Positions 1 to 8,359 of a stretch of 64,000 nucleotides of DNA are shown here, one piece after another. The first letter of the stretch is position 1; every line of letters begins with the position of its first letter. A program made the position numbers and the translations under genes. This DNA comes from Planctomycetota bacterium (lineage in GTDB: Bacteria; Planctomycetota; UBA1135; GCA-002686595), in assembly GCA_028278425.1 (NCBI GenBank), contig JANQEJ010000253.1:1-64000 (forward strand), given 5' to 3'. Below the pieces are notes generated by a model that saw only the letters and a program-made list of their open reading frames with translations, was not told the DNA's origin and did no database searches.

Positions 1-1
1 C

Positions 2-478
2 GTGTTCATGGAAATGCGCCTGCACCGCCTGGACCGCGTCGAACGGCCGCCGGCGACGCCGGGGCGCCTGCGCCAGGCGGTCGCGCGGGACCGCGAGCTC
101 GCCTACCGCTGGCTGCACGCGTTCGCGGTCGAAGCCGGCGTCTTCGGAGCGGATCCGAAGAAGCCGCCGGACGAGTCGCCGACCTTCGACCAGGGGCGCC
201 TCTCGTTCTGGGAGGTGGACGGGCAACCGGTCTCGATGGCGGCGCGGTCCCGCCCGACGCGCCGCGGCACGTGCATCAGCGGCGTCTACACACCGCCCGA
301 GCTGCGCGGCCGCGGCTACGCCAGCTCGGTCGTGGCCGCGCTGAGCCAGCGCCTGCTCGACGGGGGGCGCGACTTCTGCGTGCTCTTCACCGACCTGGCC
401 AACCCCACGTCCAACAAGATCTACGCGAACGTCGGCTACCGGCCGCTGGCGGACTTCCGCCACTACCGCTTCGACTGA
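2..478 (+). CDS. GNAT-family N-acetyltransferase, C-terminal part (cut by window edge)
   Basis: The frame is open at the left edge, so the start lies outside the window. The last 80 residues carry the acetyl-CoA-binding signature of GNAT enzymes: a beta strand ending in GVYTPPELRGRGYAS (the R/Q-x-x-G-x-G/A loop is RGRGYA), then the helix of motif A and a closing segment with N-P-T-S-N-K-I-Y-xx-V-G-Y typical of the CoA-side helix. The family transfers an acetyl group to amines; the substrate cannot be told. The gene ends in TGA directly against the stop of the convergent gene on the other strand, with no intergenic bases. Confidence 0.8.
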   Translation: MFMEMRLHRLDRVERPPATPGRLRQAVARDRELAYRWLHAFAVEAGVFGADPKKPPDESPTFDQGRLSFWEVDGQPVSMAARSRPTRRGTCISGVYTPPELRGRGYASSVVAALSQRLLDGGRDFCVLFTDLANPTSNKIYANVGYRPLADFRHYRFD

Positions 479-2056
479 TCAGCGCTTCTTCCGGCGGCCG
501 AGACCCGCCTCCACCGGCGCGTCGAGCCGCTCGCCGTACGCGCCGGAAAGGCGCGCGCCGAAGGGAGCCGCGCCGATCGCGTCCTCGGCGATCACGACGA
601 GGTCGTGCGCGCCCGGCGTCAGGCGCAGCTTCACGCGGATCCGGCCGTCGATCGGCGCCTGCACGCTGGTCCCGCTCGAGACCTCCTCGCCGTCGAAGTA
701 CGCGCGCCAGCCGTCCTCGAGCCAGAGCCACAGGAGAGCGTCGACCGGCTCCTCCTCCTCGGGCAGCGTGAGCCGCGTGCCGAGCGCCCACACCGAATGG
801 TCGGCGAAGCGCGCGAGCTCCTCCTCGACGTTCGTCCAGTCGTGGTCCTTCAAGGCGACCCGCTGCCACTTCTTGCGCCCGACCTTGCCGCCGTCCTTGA
901 GCTTCACGCGCGCGGGCGCGAAGGGCGGATCGTGCAGCCCGGTGGCGCCCGGCTTGCCGATGAAGGGCCCGGCGACGAGCCAGTCGGTGAGCCACGGAAC
1001 CTCGGCGTGCAGCGTGGGAGGCTTCGGCTTGGGCTCCGTCGCCTCGGCGTCGATGTCCTCGTAGATCTCGGCCAGCTCCTCGCCGCCGGAGAAGGTCGTG
1101 CGGCGCAGGAACAAGAGCGCGAAGCACGTGTCCTCGTGCTTGCCCCAGCTCCCGTTTTCCTCCTGCAGCGCGACGAGGTGCTCGGCGCCCTCGGCGTACC
1201 AGTCGTGCTCGCCGAGGAGCTCGCGCCCGCTGAGCTCGCAGTAGCGCTCGACCGCCCACAGGTAGGGGAAGCTCCAGGCCGGCGTCCACGCGTTCGTGCC
1301 CCAGGCGTTGCGCGCCGGATCCCAGTTCTCGACGAGCCACGCGTCGGCCGAGGCACGCTCGCGCCGGTACTTGCGCAGCACGCCGCCCACCTCGCGGCGC
1401 GTCTCCGCGAGCCGCTCGAGCCGCTCGAGCAGCGCGACGCTGCCGAGCGCCGCCGCCGTGATTCCGCCGGTCTGCGGCACGTTGAAGCGGTACTGAAAGC
1501 CGCCGCTCGCGCCGTCCTGGTAGCGCCACAGCGCCTTGGCGCAGTCGGCGAGCGCCCGCTCGGGCACGTCGAGGCCGAGCTCGACCGCGGCGTGCAGGCC
1601 GAGCACGGCGAACTGCACGTTGGAGAGATCGATCTCGCCCTCCGGATACGCCCACAGCCCGCCGCGCTGCGTCACCAGCAAGTGGTCGAGGTAGCGCTGC
1701 GCGGGCTCCCGCCAGGCGGCGGGGTCGCGGAGGGACTCGTACAGGAGCAGGCGCGCGCTCGCGCCGTAGGTCGAGCGCGTCTCGATCGTCGCGAGGGCGC
1801 GCAGGGCCTCGGCCAGGTCCGGGTCGTTGCGGCGCACGCCCGACTTGACGAGCGCGTAGGCGACGAAGGCGGTCAGCCCGCCCGGGTAGCGGCCTTCGTC
1901 GCCGGTCCAGCGGCCGTCCTCCCCCTGGCTCTCGATGAGATGCTGCACGCCGCGCGCGATCGAGCGGTTGACGCGCAGGGGCAGCGGCCGTTCCTCCGCC
2001 GGCTCCTGGGCGGGGAGGGCGGCGGCGAGCGCGAGCAGGAGGGCCGCGGGGTGCAT
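479..2056 (-). CDS. Secreted toroid (terpene-cyclase/prenyltransferase-like) protein
   Basis: The protein has 525 residues. A signal peptide (hydrophobic stretch ending LPAQ, residues 1-17) predicts export. Residues 30-330 are helical with repeated Q/E-x-DG-x-W/G-x-W-G segments (SQGEDGRWTGDEG near 43, EENGSWGKHEDT near 298), the pattern of alpha/alpha-toroid proteins related to squalene cyclase and prenyltransferase beta subunits. No catalytic DxDD acid motif is visible, so an enzymatic role is not supported. The C-terminal 180 residues begin with WLVAGPF and look like a beta-sandwich, carbohydrate-binding-like module, ending in a basic GRRKKR tail. A TAGGAT box six bases before the ATG supports this start. 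The function is unknown. Confidence 0.72.
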   Translation of the reverse strand: MHPAALLLALAAALPAQEPAEERPLPLRVNRSIARGVQHLIESQGEDGRWTGDEGRYPGGLTAFVAYALVKSGVRRNDPDLAEALRALATIETRSTYGASARLLLYESLRDPAAWREPAQRYLDHLLVTQRGGLWAYPEGEIDLSNVQFAVLGLHAAVELGLDVPERALADCAKALWRYQDGASGGFQYRFNVPQTGGITAAALGSVALLERLERLAETRREVGGVLRKYRRERASADAWLVENWDPARNAWGTNAWTPAWSFPYLWAVERYCELSGRELLGEHDWYAEGAEHLVALQEENGSWGKHEDTCFALLFLRRTTFSGGEELAEIYEDIDAEATEPKPKPPTLHAEVPWLTDWLVAGPFIGKPGATGLHDPPFAPARVKLKDGGKVGRKKWQRVALKDHDWTNVEEELARFADHSVWALGTRLTLPEEEEPVDALLWLWLEDGWRAYFDGEEVSSGTSVQAPIDGRIRVKLRLTPGAHDLVVIAEDAIGAAPFGARLSGAYGERLDAPVEAGLGRRKKR

Positions 2057-2062
2057 GGCTGC

Positions 2063-2068
2063 ATCCTA
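2063..2068 (-). promoter_or_regulatory. -10-like box TAGGAT for the 2056 start
   Basis: TAGGAT on the minus strand lies six bases before the ATG at 2056, which would put transcription start at or next to the A of the start codon. It is one of twelve such boxes in the window. Confidence 0.5.
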
Positions 2069-2124
2069 TGTCCCGATCGGGTAGAACGGTCGCCCGAACG
2101 CGCGACGCGCGAGGAGCTGAAGAC

Positions 2125-2814
2125 ATGAGAACGACGAAAGCAGGAACGGGATCGCTCGTGGCGCTCGCCCTGACCGCCCTCCTGGCGGGCGGCGCCGCGG
2201 CGGACCCGGGGCAGGAGCGCGGCACGGAGAACAAGGGCGGCCTGGAGACCAAGGAGGCGAAGCCCACCGGCAAGGCGGGCGCCCAGACCGGGGCCAAGAA
2301 GCAGGGCGGCGGCGCCGGCGGCGAGGTCAAGCAGGGCGGCGACGTGCAACGCGGCGGCGCCAAGCCCGCCGACGCGGAGGTCAAGAAGCGCGGTCACGGG
2401 AAGATGGAGCTCAACCGCGAGGAGATCCGCGAGTTCATGCGGCGCCTCGTCCACGAGGACAACCTGCACCACAAGAACCTGGCGAGCATCAAGCGCCTCT
2501 CGCAGCTCGCGAAGGAGCAGGACGACAAGAAGCGGCTGGCCGAGCTCGAGACGCTCCACAGGGAGGAGCTCGCGCGCCACGAGCGCGTGGTCGTCCGCCT
2601 GAAGCGCGTCGTGGGGGACGAGAACTTCCGCCGCGGCCGCGAGCGCATCCGCGAGGCCGTGCTCCACCGGCAGCAGGGCAAGAAGGAGACGCACGGCGGC
2701 GAACGCGGCCACGGCGAAGGCGAGCGCGGCGGCGAGCACGGCAAGGAGCGCGGCCACGGCTCGGAGCAGCGCGGCGACGCGAAAGAGCACGAAGCGAAGC
2801 GCCGGGGAGGCTGA
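2125..2814 (+). CDS. Small secreted charged helical protein
   Basis: The ATG at 2125 is chosen because GAGGAG lies nine bases upstream and the product then starts with a clean signal peptide (MRTTKAG... ending AAADP). The mature part is low complexity: residues about 30-90 are rich in Gly, Lys and Gln (repeated KQGG and RGG), residues 95-185 are strongly helical and charged with many Lys/Arg/Glu/Leu heptads, and the tail is a run of HGGE, GHGE and ERGG repeats. No catalytic motif is seen. It precedes a lipoprotein gene by five bases, so the two form an operon and probably act together in the periplasm. The function is unknown; the His/Glu-rich tail could bind metal. Confidence 0.75.
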   Translation: MRTTKAGTGSLVALALTALLAGGAAADPGQERGTENKGGLETKEAKPTGKAGAQTGAKKQGGGAGGEVKQGGDVQRGGAKPADAEVKKRGHGKMELNREEIREFMRRLVHEDNLHHKNLASIKRLSQLAKEQDDKKRLAELETLHREELARHERVVVRLKRVVGDENFRRGRERIREAVLHRQQGKKETHGGERGHGEGERGGEHGKERGHGSEQRGDAKEHEAKRRGG

Positions 2815-2819
2815 ACACC

Positions 2820-3128
2820 ATGAAGCGTTCGATCTACGCGAGCTCCGTTCTCACGCTGCTGGTCGCCGTCGGTTGCGGCGGCGGCGAGGATGCCGCCGCC
2901 GGTCCGGGCTCCGCGACCAAGGCGAAGCCCGGCGGCGCGACCAAGGCCGACAAAGGGGGCAAGGTCCCCTGGAACGCGGACATGGTGCCCTCGCCCGCCG
3001 AGGACTTCGTCGTCGAAGAGGACGTGTTGTCCCCCGAGGACGCGCAGGCCGCGGCGGAGGCGGAGATCACCGCCGAAAACGCCGACGAAGAGTTCGAGAA
3101 GCTGAAGAAGGCGATCCAGGACGGCTGA
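2820..3128 (+). CDS. Small lipoprotein
   Basis: The product has 102 residues with a type II signal peptide: basic start, a hydrophobic core (VLTLLVAVG) and a Cys in the lipobox V-A-V-G-C-G at residue 19. The mature protein is Gly/Ala/Lys-rich for 30 residues, then acidic, with alternating Ala and Glu (QAAAEAEITAENADEEFEKL), likely helical. The start is five bases after the stop of the upstream secreted protein, implying co-translation. Nothing identifies a function; an envelope role with its neighbour is inference. Confidence 0.75.
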   Translation: MKRSIYASSVLTLLVAVGCGGGEDAAAGPGSATKAKPGGATKADKGGKVPWNADMVPSPAEDFVVEEDVLSPEDAQAAAEAEITAENADEEFEKLKKAIQDG

Positions 3129-3230
3129 ACCGCGACGTTCGTCGCGCTCGTTTGCACTTTGCTACCGCGCGCGCGTCGCGCCACCGCGCGAGAAGCGCGT
3201 ACGGGAATGGCCTGTTCCGGCCCGTTGCGC

Positions 3231-3236
3231 TACGCT
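3231..3236 (+). promoter_or_regulatory. -10-like box TACGCT for the 3245 start
   Basis: TACGCT lies eight bases before the ATG at 3245. No Shine-Dalgarno sequence is seen, which fits a leaderless or near-leaderless message. Confidence 0.45.
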
Positions 3237-3244
3237 TGGTGGGG

Positions 3245-4039
3245 ATGGACGCCGCCGAGCAGGAAGCCCTGGTCGAAGCGCTGAAACAGGTGGGGCTGGG
3301 ACGTTACGAGTCCGCCGTCTACCTCGGCCTGCTCATGGACGAGACCGCCAAGGTCTCCGAAATCTCGAAGCGCACCGGCGTCCCGCAACCGAAGGCGTAC
3401 CAGGCCCTCGATTCGCTCGTCGAGAAGGGCTTCTGCACGCTCGGCTCCGACGCGATCAACCGCTACCGCCCGGTTCCGCCGGCCGACGCGCTCGAGGAGC
3501 ACCGGGCCGAGCTGCGCCGCACCGAGGCGCGCGTCAAGGCGCTGGCCGAGCAGCTCGAGGAGATCCGCATCGCCGGCCAGGGACGGGAGCTCTGGGCGCC
3601 GCCGATCGAGATCATCAAGGGCCACCCGCAGGTGGAGCGCCTGGTCCTCGCGCGCATCGCCGGCGCGGCGGAGGAGATCCTCTTCTTCGGCAAGCGCCCG
3701 CACATGCCCGGCGTGGACATCTCCGAGGCGCTCGAGGCGTTCGCGAACCGCGGCGGCAAGCTGCGTATGCTCGTCGAGCAGGCGTTCCTCGACGAGCCCG
3801 GCCAGGAGCGCGAGGCGGAGAAGTACCGAAGCCTCCACGCGGACTACCGCGTCGTCGACACCCTGCCGAGCAAGATGATCATCTTCGACCGGCAGGTGTC
3901 GATCAGCTCGATCACGCACTCGGGCGGGCGCAACCTCGACCTGGTGCTGCGGCACCCCGGCTTCGTCGACCACTTCGTGTCGTCGTTCGAGCGCTACTGG
4001 TCGCTCGGCGCGCCGCTGGCCGTTCGCTCGACGGCCTAG
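3245..4039 (+). CDS. TrmB-family helix-turn-helix transcriptional regulator
   Basis: The protein has 264 residues. Residues 8-70 form a winged helix of the TrmB type: L-x-x-x-G-L-x-x-Y-E-S-A-V-Y, then recognition-helix sequence V-S-E-I-S-K-R-T-G-V-P-Q-P-K-A-Y-Q-A-L-D-S-L and the wing. A coiled coil (residues 80-115) follows, then an alpha/beta effector domain beginning near ELWAPPIEIIKG, as in the sugar-sensing TrmB regulators of archaea and some bacteria. The ligand cannot be read from sequence. The start at 3245 places conserved helix 1 at the N-terminus and sits eight bases after a TACGCT box. The gene overlaps the convergent nuclease gene by four bases at the stop codons. Confidence 0.85.
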   Translation: MDAAEQEALVEALKQVGLGRYESAVYLGLLMDETAKVSEISKRTGVPQPKAYQALDSLVEKGFCTLGSDAINRYRPVPPADALEEHRAELRRTEARVKALAEQLEEIRIAGQGRELWAPPIEIIKGHPQVERLVLARIAGAAEEILFFGKRPHMPGVDISEALEAFANRGGKLRMLVEQAFLDEPGQEREAEKYRSLHADYRVVDTLPSKMIIFDRQVSISSITHSGGRNLDLVLRHPGFVDHFVSSFERYWSLGAPLAVRSTA

Positions 4040-5094
4040 AGGCTCGGCTCGGGGCCGGCCAGCCGCCACTTGCCGGCGCCGCACCCTTCCATCCGGTACC
4101 CGCGGGGCCCGCGCGTGACCCTGCCGCGCACGTAGACGTAGTTCTGGCGGAACTCCTCGGTCGTCGCGTCGAGGTCGATCGCGAGCTCACCGCGCGCGGC
4201 CGCGGGGACGGACGCGCGGAAGGCCTCGTCCCGCGAAGACGAGCGGAAGAGGACCGTGCGGCTGCCGTCGTCCTCGTCGAAGAAGCGGTCGACCGTGCCG
4301 AAGACCTCGAGCTCGAGCTCCGGATCGGCAGCGCAACGCTCGAGCGCCGCCCGGAGCGCCGCCGGGTCCTCGGCGTCGACCACCGTCGCCGGATCCGCCG
4401 CGCGGAAGCCGTCGATCGCCTCCGCGCGCGCCTCCCACCACGGCAGCAAGCGGTCGTAGGGCCGCTTCGCCGCGGGCGCGTCCCCGGACGCCGGCCGGTT
4501 GGTCGCGGGGTTCCAGACGCCGAGCTCTTCCTCGCGCGCCTTCTCCTGCGCGGCGACGAAGGCCGCGTGGCAGATCCGGCTGTTGCCGTACTTGTTGAAG
4601 TAGGGGCTCTTGCCGAGCTGCACGAGGAGCAGGTTGAAGTCCGTGCCGTCCGGCAGGATCACGTGGCAGAGCAGCCGCCCGAAACCGCCCCGGCGCTCCT
4701 CGCCGCCGGGGAAGAGCAGCCCGACGCGCGGCGGCGCGTCGCCCTCGCGCAGGTCCTCGAAGAACGCCTGCGCCCAGTCCGCGCACTCCTGGCCGAAGAG
4801 CGTCTCCGGCTTCGTCGCCGAGAGGCTCGGCCGGCCGCTGAGCTTCTCTTCCGTGTCGACCGAGAGGAGCCGCAGCTTCTCCACCTCGCCGTCGCGCAGG
4901 ACGTGGATCGTGTCGCCGTCGACGACGCGCACTACGTCGAAGAGCTCGGTCGGAACGCCGGGCTTCCAGTCCTCGGCGTCGACTTGGAGCCGGGCCTCCC
5001 CGGGCGCGGACGTCGCGCAGCTTCCGAGCGCGAGCCCGAGTCCAAGAACCGCGAGCAAGGGGAGACAACGTCGGATTCGGGGGAGGACTCTCAT
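4036..5094 (-). CDS. Staphylococcal-nuclease-like (thermonuclease) lipoprotein
   Basis: The protein has 352 residues. The N-terminus is a lipoprotein signal with Cys in L-A-L-G-S-C-A near residue 27. Residues 50-200 match the SNase fold: V-V-D-G-D-T-I (the metal-binding Asp), then K-L-R-L-L-S-V-D-T-E-E, which holds the Arg, Asp and Glu corresponding to R35, D40 and E43 of the S. aureus enzyme. Later come a GRLLCHV strand with the second Arg and the family-typical C-terminal stretch around YFNKYGNSR and ELGVWNP. The catalytic set looks intact, so an outward-facing Ca-dependent nuclease is likely. About 150 extra C-terminal residues resemble a small OB-like domain. TAGCAT lies six bases before the ATG. 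Confidence 0.85.
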   Translation of the reverse strand: MRVLPRIRRCLPLLAVLGLGLALGSCATSAPGEARLQVDAEDWKPGVPTELFDVVRVVDGDTIHVLRDGEVEKLRLLSVDTEEKLSGRPSLSATKPETLFGQECADWAQAFFEDLREGDAPPRVGLLFPGGEERRGGFGRLLCHVILPDGTDFNLLLVQLGKSPYFNKYGNSRICHAAFVAAQEKAREEELGVWNPATNRPASGDAPAAKRPYDRLLPWWEARAEAIDGFRAADPATVVDAEDPAALRAALERCAADPELELEVFGTVDRFFDEDDGSRTVLFRSSSRDEAFRASVPAAARGELAIDLDATTEEFRQNYVYVRGRVTRGPRGYRMEGCGAGKWRLAGPEPSL

Positions 5095-5100
5095 CCGGGC

Positions 5101-5106
5101 ATGCTA
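5101..5106 (-). promoter_or_regulatory. -10-like box TAGCAT for the 5094 start
   Basis: TAGCAT on the minus strand is six bases before the nuclease ATG. It is the left half of a divergent promoter pair with the TACGAT box at 5133-5138. Confidence 0.5.
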
Positions 5107-5132
5107 CCGCTTTTCCCGACTCCGACGAGCGC

Positions 5133-5138
5133 TACGAT
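5133..5138 (+). promoter_or_regulatory. -10-like box TACGAT for the 5151 start
   Basis: TACGAT (within GCTACGAT) lies 12 bases before the ATG at 5151, giving a predicted leader of about six bases. The same GCTACGAT octamer occurs before the 12958 gene. Confidence 0.5.
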
Positions 5139-5150
5139 ACGGGTCAGCCC

Positions 5151-6923
5151 ATGGACGACCCGAACCCATCGCAAGAGGTCCTGCTCCGCGGGTCGACCGT
5201 CTCGCCGGGCCTCGTGCTCGGGATCGTCCACCGCAAGGACTACGACCTGTCGAAGACGCGCGCCGAGCGGGCGCCGCGCGACGAGGTCGAGAGCGAGCTC
5301 AACCGCTTCCGCCAGGCCCTCGACGACTCGCTCGAGCAGCTCCAGGACCTGAAGCACCGCCTGGCGGGCCGCGTCAAGCCGGACGACGCCCGGATCCTGG
5401 ACACGCACGTCACCTACCTCAAGGACTCGGTCTTCATCGCCGACGTCGAGAACCTGATCCTCGGCGAGCAGATGCGCCTGGAGGCGGCGATCACGAAGGT
5501 GGTCGGCGACTTCGACCGCATCTTCCGCCTCGTGCAGAACGAGACGCTGCGCCAGAGCGCCGTCGACCTGCGCGACGTGGGGATCCGCGTGCTCCGCAAC
5601 CTGGAGCAGCGCGCGGCGCACGCCGGCGACGTCGAGCCGCCGCCGCAGGAGTACGTCCTGATTGCCCCGGAGCTCTCGATCGTCGACATGTTCAACCTGG
5701 CGAACGACCGCGTGCAGGGCATCGTCACCGCGGAGGGTGCGCTGACGAGCCACGCGGCGATCTTCGCGCGTTCGATGCGCATCCCGACGCTCACCGGCGT
5801 CGAGGGGCTGCTCGACACCGTTCAGGAGGGCGACTTCGTCATCCTCGACGCGACCGAGGGGTGCCTGCGGATCAACCCCGACGATGTCGTGCGCCAGCAG
5901 TACGCGAACGGCGCCGAGCAGCGTCCGGAGCCCGAGGGCGACGACGTGCCCGAATGGGCGCGCGGCGAGCTCCGGACGCACGACGGCGAGACGGTGCGCG
6001 TCGCCGCCGCGTGCGGCAACCTGCCCGAGGCCGAGCAGGCCGCCGCGCTGGGCGTCGGGGACGTGGGGCTCTACCGGACCGAGCTCCTGTACCTGGTCGA
6101 CAAGGCGCCGCCGTCGCGCGAGGCGTTGCAGCACCACTACGGCGCGGTCGTCGCGCTAGGGTCGAACGGCGACCGCGTGGTGACGTTTCGCCTGCTGAAC
6201 GCCGATGCGAGCCTCGAGATCGAATACCTGCACCCGCACCGGGAGGGGAACCCGCAGCTCGGGAGCGCCGGCATCCGCGTGCTCCTGGAGCGCGAGAGCG
6301 TCCTGCGCCGGCAGCTCCAGGCGATCCTCGCGGCGGGTGGCGAGCGCGAGGTGCGCGTGGCCGTGCCCTTTGTCACCGACTGCGGCGAGCTCCGGCGGTT
6401 GAAGGAGATCCTCTTCGAGGAGCGCTTCGAGCTGCGCAAGCTCGGCGAGCCCTTCCAGGAGAAGATCGCGGTCGGCGCGGTCGTCGAGACCCCCGCGGCG
6501 CTCCTCGGCATCCGCGACCTGGCGCGCGAGGCCGACTTCCTGACGATCAACCTGGATTCGCTCGTGCAGTACCTCCTGGCCGCCGACCGCGAGAACGCCG
6601 GGTTGACCGCGCACTTCGAGTCGCTGCACCCGGTCGTGCTGCGCGCGCTCGCCGAGGTGGTCGAGGTGGCGCGCGCCGCCGGGCGCGAGCTCTCGATCTT
6701 CGGCGTCACCGCCGGCGATCCGCGCCATCTTCCGCTCCTGCTCGGGCTCGGGTTGCGCGACTTCTGCGTCTCGCCGGCGACCCTGCGCGAGTTCCGGGAG
6801 AGCGTCGCGGCGGTCGACACGCAGGCCGGAGCCGCCGCGGCGAAGAGCGCGTCCGAGGGCTCCTGCCCCGCGGACACGCAGTCACACGTGGTCGGCTACA
6901 AGCACGGCTACGCGCGGCCGTAG
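5151..6923 (+). CDS. Enzyme I (PEP-protein phosphotransferase)-like protein with degenerate PEP site
   Basis: The protein has 590 residues, close to enzyme I length. The N-terminal half has the enzyme I fold and the phosphohistidine swivel motif EGALTSHAAIFARSM with His201 in the active position. The C-terminal TIM barrel keeps GLYRTELLY, the Arg of TFRL, V-V-E-T-P-A-A and A-A-D-R. Against E. coli enzyme I, however, R-T-M-D-I-G-G-D-K reads R-L-L-N-A-D-A-S-L (catalytic Lys lost), G-T-N-D-L reads N-L-D-S-L (Mg-binding Asp becomes Ser), and M-C-G-E reads I-F-G-V (catalytic Cys becomes Phe). PEP-driven autophosphorylation is therefore doubtful, although the His domain survives. No HPr or EII gene is nearby. 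It may be a regulatory or repurposed paralogue. Confidence 0.8.
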   Translation: MDDPNPSQEVLLRGSTVSPGLVLGIVHRKDYDLSKTRAERAPRDEVESELNRFRQALDDSLEQLQDLKHRLAGRVKPDDARILDTHVTYLKDSVFIADVENLILGEQMRLEAAITKVVGDFDRIFRLVQNETLRQSAVDLRDVGIRVLRNLEQRAAHAGDVEPPPQEYVLIAPELSIVDMFNLANDRVQGIVTAEGALTSHAAIFARSMRIPTLTGVEGLLDTVQEGDFVILDATEGCLRINPDDVVRQQYANGAEQRPEPEGDDVPEWARGELRTHDGETVRVAAACGNLPEAEQAAALGVGDVGLYRTELLYLVDKAPPSREALQHHYGAVVALGSNGDRVVTFRLLNADASLEIEYLHPHREGNPQLGSAGIRVLLERESVLRRQLQAILAAGGEREVRVAVPFVTDCGELRRLKEILFEERFELRKLGEPFQEKIAVGAVVETPAALLGIRDLAREADFLTINLDSLVQYLLAADRENAGLTAHFESLHPVVLRALAEVVEVARAAGRELSIFGVTAGDPRHLPLLLGLGLRDFCVSPATLREFRESVAAVDTQAGAAAAKSASEGSCPADTQSHVVGYKHGYARP

Positions 6924-6930
6924 GGCTCGA

Positions 6931-7833
6931 CTACTCCGAAGTCACCCCGGGCGCGTCGTTCACGACGTCTGCCACCACGGCCGTCCCGCTGCCGGTTTCC
7001 GCGCGGAAGGAGTCGGCCATGGCGTCGGCGGCCGCCGGGGCGCTCCCGCGCGGGGCGATCGCGACGAGCGCGGAACCGCTGCCCGAGACGTTGGACGTCC
7101 ACGCTCCGGCTTCCAACGCGGCGGCGAGCGCGCGCTCGCCGCCCGGGATGAGCGGCAGCCGGTGCTTCTCGTGCAGGCGGTCCTTGCCGCCCGCTCGCAG
7201 CAAGGCCCCGTCCGCGGTGCGTAGGCCTTCGAGGAACAGCGGCAGGCGCCGCGCGTTCTCGACCGCGTCGGCGAACGGCACGGAGTGCGGCAGAACCGCG
7301 CGCGCCTCGCCGGTGGCGACGCGCGCCTCCGGCCACGCGACCGCGAAGGCGAGCGACGGGTGGATCGCCGGGTGCAACACCAGCGGCCCGCCGGCGGCGG
7401 GGACGCAGAGGCGCGCTCCACCCCGAAGCGCCGGCGTGACGTTGTCGGGGTGTCCCTCGAGCTCGATGCCCAGCGTGAGCAGGTCGGCCTCGCGACCGGC
7501 GACGCGCGCGCCGAGCAGGAGACCCGCGGCGATCGCCGCTGCGCTCGAACCGAGCCCGCGCTCGATCGGGATGGCGGAGTGCACCGCGAAGCGGAAACCG
7601 CCCGCGGCCTCTTCGCCGCGCGCGCGATCGAAGGCGCGGAAGAGGAGGTTCCCCTCCGCCGGCCAGTCCGCCGCTTCGCCCGTTGCGGTCGCGAGGACGT
7701 GCGCGTCGCTCGCGCCGACGACCCGGACCTCGAGGAAGAGCGAGAGGGCGATCCCGAGCGCGTCGAACCCTGGACCGAGGTTCGAGGTGGAGGCGGGCAC
7801 CCGAACGCGATGCTCTACCGCGCCGGAATGCAC
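6931..7833 (-). CDS. thrB: Homoserine kinase
   Basis: This GHMP kinase phosphorylates L-homoserine with ATP in threonine synthesis. The start of the domain, R-V-P-A-S-T-S-N-L-G-P-G-F-D-A-L-G, is the family signature. The ATP loop follows as P-I-E-R-G-L-G-S-S-A-A-A-I, with E-G-H-P-D-N-V and the C-terminal N-V-S-G-S-G-S-A motif. I chose the GTG at 7833 (300 residues, the usual size), with GGGGG upstream. An in-frame ATG at 7938 would add 35 unconserved residues and leave only 21 bases to the divergent gene at 7960. A TAGTGT box at 7871-7876 fits the shorter form. Threonine synthase lies 1.5 kb further on the same strand, separated by two genes on the other strand. Confidence 0.9.
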   Translation of the reverse strand: MHSGAVEHRVRVPASTSNLGPGFDALGIALSLFLEVRVVGASDAHVLATATGEAADWPAEGNLLFRAFDRARGEEAAGGFRFAVHSAIPIERGLGSSAAAIAAGLLLGARVAGREADLLTLGIELEGHPDNVTPALRGGARLCVPAAGGPLVLHPAIHPSLAFAVAWPEARVATGEARAVLPHSVPFADAVENARRLPLFLEGLRTADGALLRAGGKDRLHEKHRLPLIPGGERALAAALEAGAWTSNVSGSGSALVAIAPRGSAPAAADAMADSFRAETGSGTAVVADVVNDAPGVTSE

Positions 7834-7959
7834 GAAAACCCCCGAGGGATTGCGCTTGAGGATCGGAGAAACACTAGATAGGGTGCTGCGCGACCGCCAG
7901 CCCACCCCACCTGGGACCCTGCGGAACCTGACAGACAACGGGACGGAAGAGAGGACCCC

Positions 7960-8265
7960 ATGGAAGAGGAACGGGAGCGCTTCTACTCGCGGTTGGCCAC
8001 GATCCGGGGCATCCGCCCGATGCCCTCGATCGGGGAGTGGATCCTACTGAAGGTCGACAACCCGAGCGAGCTGGCGCGCAAAATCAACCGCCGCCTGGAG
8101 CCGGGCGTGGTCAGCGTGCCGCGCAACGTCTCCGGAGCGGTGCGCATTCCGGTGCGCGACCCCAAGTCGAACGAAGAGCTCTTCTTCGCGATCCGCGACC
8201 TCGCGCGGAAGAAGGCCCGCGCGCGCTTCTACCAGGAGCTGCGCCGCGAGTCGCAGCCGCACTAG
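7960..8265 (+). CDS. Small protein resembling a detached aminotransferase C-terminal domain
   Basis: The product has 101 residues and is charged at both ends. Residues 20-85 (P-M-P-S-I-G-E-W-I-L-L-K-V, then PGVVSVPR and VRIPVRDPKSNEEL) resemble the C-terminal small domain of histidinol-phosphate aminotransferase or threonine-phosphate decarboxylase, where P-S-x-A-N-F-hhhh-V and the closing R-h-x-V-G-x-P-x-E-N occur. The PLP-binding large domain is absent, so this is not an enzyme by itself. The ATG at 7960 has GGAAGAGAGG upstream. The resemblance is judged by eye, and independent origin is possible. The gene is divergent from homoserine kinase. Confidence 0.6.
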   Translation: MEEERERFYSRLATIRGIRPMPSIGEWILLKVDNPSELARKINRRLEPGVVSVPRNVSGAVRIPVRDPKSNEELFFAIRDLARKKARARFYQELRRESQPH

Positions 8266-8359
8266 CTCTCCGCCGCAATCGCAGCCGGTCGGGCGTTGGG
8301 ATCGCAGGGGGGCGCCGCTAGGATGCTGCGCTTCCTTTCGAGCCACACCAGGAGTTTCG

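Noticed and set aside
2125-2814. A KGG stress-protein or histone-like DNA-binding protein
   Set aside because: It has a signal peptide, so it is exported, and the KGG spacing does not match.
5151-6923. A normal PTS enzyme I
   Set aside because: Key Lys, Asp and Cys residues of the PEP site are replaced and no HPr or EII gene is adjacent.
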